NCBI GenBank assembly: GCA_963580285.1
Contig: OY757024.1
Location: forward strand, 119,660,045 to 119,724,044
From: Lucinisca nassula
Lineage: Eukaryota > Mollusca > Bivalvia > Lucinida > Lucinidae
Length of the DNA: 64,000 nucleotides
Direction: 5' to 3'
Below the pieces are notes generated by a model. That model saw only the letters and a program-made list of their open reading frames with translations, was not told the origin of the DNA and did no database searches. Below, one piece after another: positions 56,110 through 64,000 of the stretch (position 1 is the first letter of the stretch; every line of letters begins with the position of its first letter). Made by a program: the position numbers and the translations under genes.

Positions 56110-56367
56110 GGTGAAATAGACAGCACCCCTGAAAGCAGTGAAAAATATGTCGAAAGAATACTTTTGGGGTCATGACAATTTGTTCGAGATAGGGGTTGTT
56201 TGAGTCACTGAGGGTTAATAATAGCGCCAAGAGGACATAATAGGGGTCTAGAGAATACCCGGTTCGTGTCATTTGATATCAAGTTCATCAGGCAAGGCTT
56301 GGAGAACTCGTGTAGAATCGCGAGGCTTGATATCAAATGACATGAATCTGGTATTCTAGTTATCAGT
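56110..56367. repeat. MITE-F and MITE-J fragments
   Basis: 56140-56235 reads like the left half of MITE-F (TTGTTCGAGATAGGGGTTGT, GAGTCACTGAGG). 56255-56367 is a shortened MITE-J (AGAATACCCGGTTCGTGTCA, TTGATATCAAGTTCATCAGG, GTAGAATCGCGAGGCTTGAT, ATGAATCTGGTATTC). Confidence 0.65.
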
Positions 56368-56377
56368 TAATTCCCTT

Positions 56378-56745
56378 GTTTATCATATGACGTCGCGTCT
56401 GAGAGTGTAATAACGCCATGCATTATTTTCGATAATCCATTAGTGGATTAAATATGCAAATTAGCTAGATACGTCCCGTAACGTTACAAGTACGACGTCC
56501 TAAACGACGTCGCGTTTACTAATGGTGGAATATTGATATTTTTGTAAACAATCGTGAATAAAATGCGTTTTTAATGTCATATGATAAATAGAATCTTGCA
56601 TTCGTGCTTATGTGTTATTGAATTTATTAAACTCGTTGAGGAAAAGGGATAAAATGCGAGGCAAAGCCTCGCATTTTATCCCTTTTCCCCAACTCGTTTA
56701 ATAAAATTCAATAATACATGAACACTCATGTAAGATCCTCTATAT
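56378..56745 (-). mobile_element. Palindromic MITE, single hairpin unit, reverse
   Basis: Reverse relative of 19611-20226: ATCATATGACGTCGC, AATCCATTAGTGGATTA, CGACGTCCTAAACGACGTCG, then one perfect hairpin AAAAGGGATAAAATGCGAGG, C AAA G, CCTCGCATTTTATCCCTTTT, and CATGTAAGATCCTCTAT. About 290 bp upstream of the start codon in gene orientation. Confidence 0.82.
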
Positions 56746-56789
56746 ATGCAACTCCTACAGTTTTGCTATTTTTTTTTTCAGTAGTCCAG

Positions 56790-57000
56790 TTCATAGAAAT
56801 GGAATATGACGTTGACCCGATAAAGCTCACTTGTCCTGAGATAGCATATCTTTATCAGGTTAGTGTGTTACAATGCAGTTTATATAGGGGATAACTGATA
56901 AAATCTTTTTTTTTTTATAACAAATGTATGTCGTTCTTACTCATTACAATCGACTCATTGAAGCTAGTTCATCGAGTAAACACAGCCGATTTTCAAGATA
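56790..57000. repeat. MITE-K and MITE-F remnants
   Basis: TTGACCCGATAAAGCTCACT..TTTATCAGGTTAGTG is MITE-K in reverse. ACAAATGTATGTCGTTC..TTTTCAAGATAA is a decayed MITE-F hairpin. Confidence 0.55.
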
Positions 57001-57024
57001 ATATAAAACATGACGGCCAAGATG

Positions 57025-57470
57025 ACCCTTAATCGCTAAAAACAGTCATTTTGTAGCCTCTAGAGTGCACAAATAGATTCAAAGAAATTAGACCTGGTGA
57101 CCTAGGTTTTGACCCGATAGACACATATTCCAACTTACCCCATATTCTTACTTAACTTCGCTCTTATAAAGACAAACATTCTGAGATGTTTCAATGAGAT
57201 TAAAGCATAACTGTGGTCTCTGGAGAGAGAACAAGGTTTTAAAGAGATATTACCTAATGACCCAGCTAGCATGTAACAGTGGGCCAACATCGGGCCGACA
57301 GCGATACATCGTTGCAACGTCGTGTCGCTGTCGGCAAGACGTTGGCCCGTCGGGTACCTAGTTTGTTTTATATGACACGACCCATACTTGACTTACAAAC
57401 CATCAGTAAAGTTTCACGAAGATTAATGCAAAAATGTAGCCTTTAAACTTTAAACAAATCTGACATAAGG
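57025..57470. repeat. Diverged satellite fragments with a foldback
   Basis: TGTAGCCTCTAGAGTGCACA and GACCTGGTGACCTAGG match the 140-bp core at 31.4-32.5 kb, heavily diverged. A foldback at about 57276-57350 (GTGGGCCAACATCGGGCCGA..ACGTTGGCCCGTCGG) interrupts it. Confidence 0.55.
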
Positions 57471-57471
57471 G

Positions 57472-57560
57472 ACATTGGCAAACATTGAAGACCAAGATCA
57501 TACCCAGATCAGATCAGACCCAGATCAGACCCAGTAGAATGTCGCCTACGCCAGTTTGAC
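57472..57560. repeat. GTGTAGA-type hairpin, left arm expanded
   Basis: GGCAAACATTGAAGACCAAG followed by three or four ATCAGACCCAG-like steps (57495-57530) and no right arm. The stem segment has been tandemly repeated. Confidence 0.6.
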
Positions 57561-57790
57561 AAGATCAATGCAAGTATTAGTTTGATTTAGAAACGTTTGT
57601 CTGCGCTGAATTCATATCCGACGTCCTTGTCCAACTAAACTCCGACAACAATATTTCAGAGGTATTCTTGTTTTGAAGTTTACATCCCGACAAACACAAT
57701 GAAGGTCACGTGGAACTGGTCAGTTCCTGCCAAGCTAGGTTACGTAAATGGCGACTGCCTTTCTAAAACTAGCAGAAGAGGGATGGTTCA

Positions 57791-58152
57791 TCGCGAAAAC
57801 AAGCCTATATAATTTTGACCCCCTTTAACACCACTTTTATATAGTAAAACGGGGGTTTACAGGGGTAAACCTTATTTTTCTTAATATAGATTGTGGGTAC
57901 TCAAACCTTATTTTTCTTAATATAGATTGTGGGTACTCTTAATATAGATTGTGGGTACTCAAACCTTATTTTTCTTAATATAGATTGTGGGTACTCATTA
58001 GAACCGCCTCAATGAGGCGGTTCTAACGAGTACCCACAGTCTATATTTTTGAGCAGAAATAAGAAAAATATCTCTATTTTTCATCTTAAAATTTGTGGGG
58101 TTTTTTGGCGGTAAAGTTTACAATTTATTTTCATAGGCGTGTTTTCGTAATG
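57791..58152. mobile_element. MITE-E copy with repeated left arm
   Basis: ATCGCGAAAACAAGCCTATA and CATAGGCGTGTTTTCGTAAT ends. AATATAGATTGTGGGTACTC occurs four times (about 57882-57996) before the CGCCTCAATGAGGCG apex; the right arm has it once. Confidence 0.85.
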
Positions 58153-58612
58153 ATTTCCTGATTATTTCCCGAAGTTTCATTAACCAGCCTTAAATTTATT
58201 TATTAATTTATTGATTTTATTTATTTATTATGTTTATAATTTCTTTTCATTATGTTTATAATTTCTTTTCATTTCATTTCATTTATTCAATGTGATAAAA
58301 TGAAAAAAAAAAAAAACGACCAACAAGAATTCAATTCAAATGTAACAGCAGCTGTAAGACAAACAACAACAAAAAATAAAAAGATAAAATAATACTTTAT
58401 AAAATACTTAATTCGGTCTTGTTTATTTGACAAAAAGATACTGGGCGAAGAGTTCATGACCCAGAGATTGTCTATCTGACCTTGAATGATACACTTCATC
58501 CCATTCAGGGCATATGCACTTTTCCATGTTCTAGCTCACCAATTTAGGAGTGCTAGATTCGTTTTTTTTTTTTTTTTTTGTTGAATGTTTTACATACATT
58601 CCCGTACTTTAA

Positions 58613-58977
58613 GCAAACAGTGTAGACCCAGATCAGACACTGTATTCTGCGATCTGGTTCTGCTATGTTTCGGCAAATTGCTAGACAAACATGGGTTAAA
58701 TGCCCTTGTTTATCACTGCATATCAAAAACATATTTATCGGTATATTGTCGCTACTAGAGTACATTAACCCATATATGACAAATAAGTTTGGAGTTGTCC
58801 ATTTTCAATTATAGGGGTGCAAGGTTTTTTTTTGTTAGCGGTATGTCTTTCAACAATGTATGTACTTTCAGCAAAACAGTGCAGACACAGATCAGACGCC
58901 GCATTTTGCGGCGTCTGATCTCTGTCTGCACTGTTTGCCAATGTCCCAAATGAGGGTCGCTAGGTATAAATGGGTAA
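58613..58977. repeat. GTGTAGA-type hairpins, one in a TTAACCCA MITE
   Basis: 58613-58676 is decayed (GTGTAGACCCAGATCAGACA). 58766-58977 is a MITE with TTAACCCATATATGAC and ATAAATGGGTAA ends; its hairpin at 58871-58939 is near perfect: GTGCAGACACAGATCAGACG, CCGCATTTTGCGG, CGTCTGATCTCTGTCTGCAC. Confidence 0.83.
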
Positions 58978-59285
58978 GCCCAACTTAATATATTGACACC
59001 TATCATGAACCTCGGCATATGCGTCCAAGTAGCCCTTAAATTTTGGTGAAAATTGTTATTTGCTTGTGTAATGTGATGTTCTGAAATATTTTGCAAGTAA
59101 TCATTTTTCAACCCTCTTCATCGGACAGTGAGTTCAGCCACTTGAACTTAAGCGTGGCTATAGATGACAAGTGGTCATAAGGCACTATAATATACATTCC
59201 GCTATTTAGGCCACAAAAAACTAAGACTAAACGGATTTAGAGGTGTCAGGTATTCTTTCTTTGTGGTTTCTACACACAGTGTCCT

Positions 59286-59360
59286 CAACTAAGAGACCAC
59301 CTTTGGGACTGTTCAAAAGTGGTCTTAAAGACCACTTTTGAACAGTACCAAAGGTGGTCT
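59286..59360. repeat. GACTGTTC-type hairpin, solo copy
   Basis: AGAGACCACCTTTGGGACTG, TTCAAAAGTGGTCTT, AAAGACCACTTTTGAACAGT, ACCAAAGGTGGTCTT. Nearly perfect stem of about 36 bp. A 30-bp SINE-B head fragment (CATAGGGACTTGAAGAAATA) follows at about 59398. Confidence 0.82.
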
Positions 59361-59429
59361 TAATATAGGAATTTCACGGTATACTGTAAGCCCCCGCCCA
59401 TAGGGACTTGAAGAAATATTTGGCATGTT

Positions 59430-60262
59430 GAACTTTTTCCTTCATTCGCCGGAAATTACCGAGTTGAATATCGATTTCCGTAGGAACTCGGCAGTTAAAG
59501 TTACCTTTCTATTTTGAAGGCTTTTCATATTAAAATTATGAAGGAAAAAAATATTAACTCGTCGTATCTTATTTATCCTTAACACTAGAAAAAAGTCACT
59601 GTTATCCTGATGTAGGAAAATTATTCAGTTTTTATTTGGTGCATTTCAAAGTGATGAATAATTAATTCTTATTGCTTCCATCTGCAATTTAATGTCATGC
59701 CTATATGCTCCATAGACGGCAATGTATTTTTTTAAAAGAAACGTCAGATTTCCATGTTTGGTTGCCAATATTAAATAGAAATGATTTGTTTGGAATTAAG
59801 TCACTGTTATATACTGTTAGACTGTTGTTCAAAGTTTACGATGATATAAAGTTTATTTCTATTGAAAAATGATAAATTGCTTCCCCGAGAGCTTAAAAAT
59901 CGTTTATAAGCTGTTTATCAGTACTGCAGTTCATGATGCAAAAATCGCTAAGTCCACATTAAATGTACCAGAAATCGTATGAAACATGTAAAGCTTTTTT
60001 TTTGTATTAATTTTGTAATTACTAGTAATAAACAACATACGGATAATATACTTGATACAGTGATTATATTCCTCGGATGTCTTTATTTTATTTTATTATA
60101 ATTTTGTCTCACTTTTGTTACATTTATGTTTTCATTCGTTATGAATGGGCGGCAAATATGTCAAAAGGACAAACATGTCGAAATCATTAACTGTGAAATG
60201 GCGATTTAATGCCGATTAAAACCACCATGAAAAGTTAATTGGCAGTTTGAAGCCATTAATTG
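59430..60262. other. AT-rich sequence upstream of the gene, nothing recognised
   Basis: The longest stretch without a visible repeat in the right half. No coding signal; no convincing promoter elements could be assigned. Confidence 0.45.
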
Positions 60263-60267
60263 ATTGT

Positions 60268-60530
60268 GTTTGTTTCTATTGGGGGTTTAACGGCCCAGTC
60301 AACACTATTTAGGTCAGTTTTGAGCCGGTCGGTTTACCTGTCCACACTTTTCCTGAGCAAGCTTATACGTAAGCGGTTAACCAGTAAAGTGCACATTCGC
60401 CTCGTCGAGGGGGTTCAAACGAGCACCAACAATCTATGTTTTGTGCAGAACTTAGAAAAATATCTCAGTTATTCATCTGCAATTGTTCATTTTATACAAT
60501 GTATTTGAACAGGCGTGTTTTTTTTTTTTT
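60268..60530. repeat. SINE-A tail (reverse) joined to half of a MITE-E
   Basis: 60268-60393: GTTTAACGGCCCAGTCAACA to AACCAGTAAAGTGCACATTC, lacking the tRNA head. It joins directly to a half MITE-E (CGCCTCGTCGAGGGGGTTCA, GAGCACCAACAATCTATG, AGGCGTG). A poly-T/poly-G tract follows (60517-60560). Confidence 0.72.
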
Positions 60531-60768
60531 TTTTTTTTTTTTGGGGGGGGGGGGGGGGGGCACTGGGAATTAGAGGGTGTTCTTGGGGTTCGGTCTCAGG
60601 GATGTGTCCAAAGTCCTGTAATGTCAACCATACCGGCCCGCTGGGTAATGACATATCTGCAAGCAGTGTAGTAGGTAAGGATGAGGATGCTCGCGATGGA
60701 TCTCTACTGTTAATGATTGAATTTGCAACCCGATACTTTATAAACTGTGTAAATCAAATTTCTGTTCA

Positions 60769-61101
60769 TTGTTGTACATCCAGACGAAGCGTCTCATCTG
60801 GATCTACACTGTTTGTCATCCTGAATGATTTTATATTTTCACTTATTGGAAAAGACAATACTTTACAGTGTAGATCCAGATGAGGCTGTGTATGGTATTT
60901 TAACTATTATCGCCATACAGACCGGTGCAAATTTCTATGCAAATTATGCAGATCCAGCTGATGCGCCTAATCTGGATCTTCACTCTTTGCTATTCTGTTA
61001 TTTTCTGTTAATGATATTCAACTCTGCCTGTCCGCACAGTGTAGATCATGGTTCGTCTGCTCAGGATGAGCGGTCTTCTATCCAGCTCTACACTGTTTGC
61101 C
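60769..61101. repeat. Cluster of three GTGTAGA-type hairpins
   Basis: 60769-60816 apex CAGACGAAGCGTCT; 60862-60990 has its arms (GTGTAGATCCAGATGAGGC and GCGCCTAATCTGGATCTTCA) separated by about 90 bp; 61034-61101 apex CTGCTCAGGATGAGCGG, decayed. All close with CACTGTTTG or a variant. Confidence 0.78.
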
Positions 61102-61157
61102 ATTCTGTTGATGACTTTGACTTAACCACCGTCAATAAAAATGGAATTGTCTCAATT

Positions 61158-61437
61158 CACATTACGAAATCACGCCTATCCTATACTGATAAATTTTACC
61201 ACCAAAAAAAAAAAAAAAAAATGAAAATGTTTAGATAGAAAATACTGCTATTTTTCATACTTCTGTTCCAAGAATAGATTATAGGAACTCGTCAGAACCG
61301 CCTCGGTAAGGCAGTTCTAACGAGTATCCACAATCTTTGTTTTGATGAAAAAAATAATGTATACCACTGTAAACCTCAGTTTTACTGTATAAAAGTGGGC
61401 TTTAAGGAGTCACAATAATAAAGGTGTGTTTTTGTGA
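61158..61437. mobile_element. MITE-E copy
   Basis: ATTACGAAATCACGCCTATC and AAAGGTGTGTTTTTGTGATG ends, core GAACTCGTCAGAACCGCCTC, AACGAGTATCCACAATC. Poly-A at 61204-61220. Confidence 0.78.
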
Positions 61438-61682
61438 TGAGAGATGGATCAATCGATCAATCAAATATTTTATTCTCTCAATCCATCATGCATAATGGCA
61501 ATATAAGGTGATAAAAATAACTGTTATAATTATTCAGAGATGAAAGAATCTACTTTAGTAGAAACCGGTTTAAAGTTCCTCTGTTCGAATTTTCCATTAT
61601 TTTCCGCATATCAAAGGTATGTCTTGTTTAAAGGTTAATAAAGGCATTTCTTCTGCTTGTTTGATTTGAGGTTTTAGAGTAA

Positions 61683-62278
61683 CAGTCAGATAAATAATGT
61701 ATACCCCTATAAACCCCAGTTTTACTATATAAAATTGGGGTACACGTAGGTCAGAATGATATAGGTGTGTTATCGTGATGACGAAGTTAACAAACGTCCT
61801 TTAATTTAACGATGAGTTGGCGCGTGCCCGTCGTCTCCCAATATGTGTTTATTTAAAGTGTCAATCATGTGTTACCCTTAAAGTGCCAATCATAATCTTG
61901 AAGATAACAATTTGATTAAATAAATAAATAAATAAATAAAGTAACACTCTCATCTTTGTTCACTTTTTGTGATAGATTTGATAGACAATCTTTGTGGTGT
62001 CTTGATTTATGTACAGTTTTGTTAACTCTTAAAGTGTAAATCATAACTAGTGCAGATGACATTTTCCTGGTTTTGGGTTGATTTATTTCGAAAACACGTC
62101 TATTAAAAATATTGAAAATTTTACCACCAAAAAATGAAAGTATTCAGATAAAAAAATTCTACTTTTCGTATTTCTTCTCGAAACATAAATTGATGGAACT
62201 CGTTTTAGCAGAAATAAGAAAAATAATGATCCCCATTTTACTACATAAAAGTGGGTAATATGGGGTGTTTTTGTGATG
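61683..62278. repeat. Partial MITE-E copies and AAGTGTCAATCAT repeats
   Basis: Half MITE-E at about 61683-61780 (CCCCAGTTTTACTATATAAA, ATAGGTGTGTTATCGTGATG) and a core-deleted MITE-E at 62095-62278 (GAACTCGTTTTAGCAGAAAT). Between them lie diverged units with CTTAAAGTGTCAATCAT and AAATAAATAAATAAAT tracts. Confidence 0.65.
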
Positions 62279-62339
62279 TGATCATAAAACTATTGCAGCC
62301 CATTCACATAGTAAATGCATGCCTCATTTTAATAAATAC

Positions 62340-62805
62340 CTTCTGTGACTAACTTTTAAGGTACTTTTTATATCTTTCTTGAATTCTTAAAGTGTCAACC
62401 ATAGCTCGACAAGCAACATTTTCGAAATTGTGTTAAAATTGTTTAGGACAAAAATTACAGCCGATTCAAATATGAGTGAAATGTCTTTTATAAAAAATAA
62501 ATAAATAAATAAATACATAATTAAATAAATAGGCTTATCTGTGTTTACACATTATGTTACTTTTATGGCGTCCTTTCAATTATTCAGGGAATATCTTATA
62601 CAATATACTGTATTGTATATCAGTGCAGTGTTAACTCTTGAAGTGTCAATCATGACTTGGGCAGACAACATTTTTCAAAATGTGTTTACCTATCATCTTA
62701 CTTTTTTATGGCGTCCTTTTAATTATTCAGGAAATATCATATACAATATACTGTATATCGGTGTAATGTTATTTCTTAAGGTGTCAATTATGACTGCGGC
62801 AGACC
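62340..62805. repeat. Diverged tandem repeat with TTATGGCGTCCTTT units
   Basis: Two units (about 62542-62675 and 62684-62805) share TTTTATGGCGTCCTTT, AATTATTCAGG, ATACAATATACTGTAT and AAGTGTCAAT; earlier, weaker units continue left. The 121-residue plus frame here is a reading of the duplication, with no known motif. Confidence 0.65.
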
Positions 62806-62809
62806 ATCA

Positions 62810-63062
62810 CGAATATTTGACCCCCTATAACCCCATTTTCATAGTAATAGTAAAACTTGAGTTTGCAGGGATATACATTATTTCTTATTTCTTCTTAAAA
62901 ACATAGATTGTGGATACTCGTTAGAATCGCCTAGCCGAGGTGGTTCTGACGAGTATCCACAATCTATGTCTTGAGCAGAAATAAGAAAAATATCAAATTT
63001 TTTCATCTGAAAATTTTCATTTTTTGGTGGTAAAATTTACAATGTAGGAGTGTTTTCGTAAT
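62810..63062. mobile_element. MITE-E copy
   Basis: CACGAATATTTGACCCCCTA, GATTGTGGATACTCGTTAGA, CGCCTAGCCGAGGTG, GACGAGTATCCACAATCTAT, GTAGGAGTGTTTTCGTAAT. Left terminal repeat shortened. Confidence 0.78.
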
Positions 63063-63112
63063 GGAACAAAACTGGTTTTAATGTAAGAACTTTCTCATCT
63101 GAGTTCATCTCG

Positions 63113-63407
63113 GCCCCCGCCCATATGGGCTTGAAGAAATATATGGGCTGCATGATGCTTCCAGGCAGGGCTGAATCCGGCCCGTACACTAGTACTGGTA
63201 AACCGCTTAGAGGATCTAAGCCTGTCCAGGAACCGCGATGCGAGGCGGATGCTAATAAAGCCTATTGATTTCATTGGGCGACAGGGCTTGAGATGTCATT
63301 TCATCTCAATGTCGGGTAAAAGTCTCACAAAATTGGAAGCAACGTCTCCTAAATGACCTTTACAGTGTTGACGGGGGCGTTAAACCTCAAATCAAACACA
63401 CAAACAA
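63113..63407 (+). mobile_element. SINE-B, complete forward copy
   Basis: CCCCGCCCATATGGGCTTGA, TATGGGCTGCATGATGCTTC, CTAGTACTGGTAAACCGCTT, GGGCGACAGGGCTTGAGATG, GTGTTGACGGGGGCGTTAAA, then CAAACACACAAACAAAAT tail. Shows the family's sense orientation and A-rich tail. Confidence 0.87.
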
Positions 63408-63640
63408 AATCTGACTTGATCTTGATCGAGTCTTATAGGCGTGTTTTCGTGATTGGCTAAAAATATTTTTCATGGCTTTATTTATTTAAATAAATAGATA
63501 AAATAACTGCATAAAAAGAACGGAGTCAAGAGAGATTTCACGTATCATATTTGACCTTAATCCTTATTTAATATCACTGGACAAGAGACTGCGCTAATAT
63601 ATAATGGTGGTAATAACCGGCCAGATTAAGAAATACATTA

Positions 63641-63919
63641 CATCACGTGAACAAGTCCGTGAAATGAACACCCCTCTAAACCCCACTTTATAAAGAGAAA
63701 ACTGGGGTTTAAGGGGGTGAACACTATTTTTCTTATTTCTGCCCCAAAACATAGTTTGTGGGTACTCGTTAGAGCCGCCTCATTGAGGCAGTTCTAACGA
63801 GCACCCACAGCCTAAGTCTGCAGTATAAATAAGAAAAGGATCGTGGACTTTCATCAGAAAAGTAGCCATTTTGGAGATGTGAAACATGCACTTTGTCGCA
63901 TGGGCGTGTTATCGTAATG
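63641..63919. mobile_element. MITE-E-b copy
   Basis: ACATCACGTGAACAAGTCCG and GGGCGTGTTATCGTAATGG ends, core GTGGGTACTCGTTAGAGCCG, CCTCATTGAGG, GTTCTAACGAGCACCCAC. Confidence 0.83.
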
Positions 63920-64000
63920 GTTGTCCTTAATTATCGAACAGTACACGTGTGATTAGCCACACCAATGTGATGCAATAGTTTCCAATATTTTTCTATATGA

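Noticed and set aside
62541..62906. Plus frame of 121 residues
   Set aside because: Its two halves are translations of a duplicated AT-rich repeat; no motif, and it runs into a MITE-E.

Overview
This is animal genomic DNA, most likely from a bivalve mollusc. The evidence is one intron-rich gene with GT-AG exons, very dense repeats, tRNA-headed SINEs with clean target-site duplications, LINE remnants, and 'pearl'-type elements: tandem cores of about 165 bp, an ACGG/ACGC microsatellite and a terminal hairpin, a design first described in oysters. The clade is an inference; species cannot be told from the window.

One host gene is supported. It is an SLC16 (monocarboxylate transporter family) gene on the minus strand, covering nearly the whole window. 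Five coding exons can be placed to the base: 55803-56088, 45999-46142, 35374-36000, 23034-23402 and 9394-9519. Together they give 1552 nt, or 517 codons plus one base. Every junction is phase 1 and every intron is GT-AG. The C-terminal exon or exons lie beyond the left edge, and upstream 5' UTR exons are not identified. Introns are about 9.7, 10.0, 12.0 and 13.5 kb and are almost entirely repeats.

Layout. 1-6670: four pearl-like elements head to tail. 7-13 kb: MITEs, SINE pieces and tails of a reverse-transcriptase (RT) element. 12.5-15.6 kb: two further minisatellite-bearing elements. 15.9-19 kb: a decayed YLDD-type RT element with a SINE in its tail. 19.3-23 kb: palindromic repeats and more RT-element tails. 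23.6-25.6 kb: another pearl-like element. 26-30 kb: MITEs and tails. 30.3-33.7 kb: an element with pearl-like ends but a different satellite core. 34-64 kb: a dense field of hairpin MITEs, three SINE families and one 5'-truncated LINE (about 39982-41930).

No operon, CRISPR array or other intact host gene was seen. The most interesting signals are in the repeats: a GTGTAGA-type hairpin family whose stem tips differ between copies while staying self-complementary; several unrelated hairpins whose apex is always built on CCTCG/CGAGG; elements with the same ends but swapped interiors; an A-to-G-skewed foldback copy in the LINE 3' region; and datable nesting supported by target-site duplications. 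All repeat family names here are local labels.
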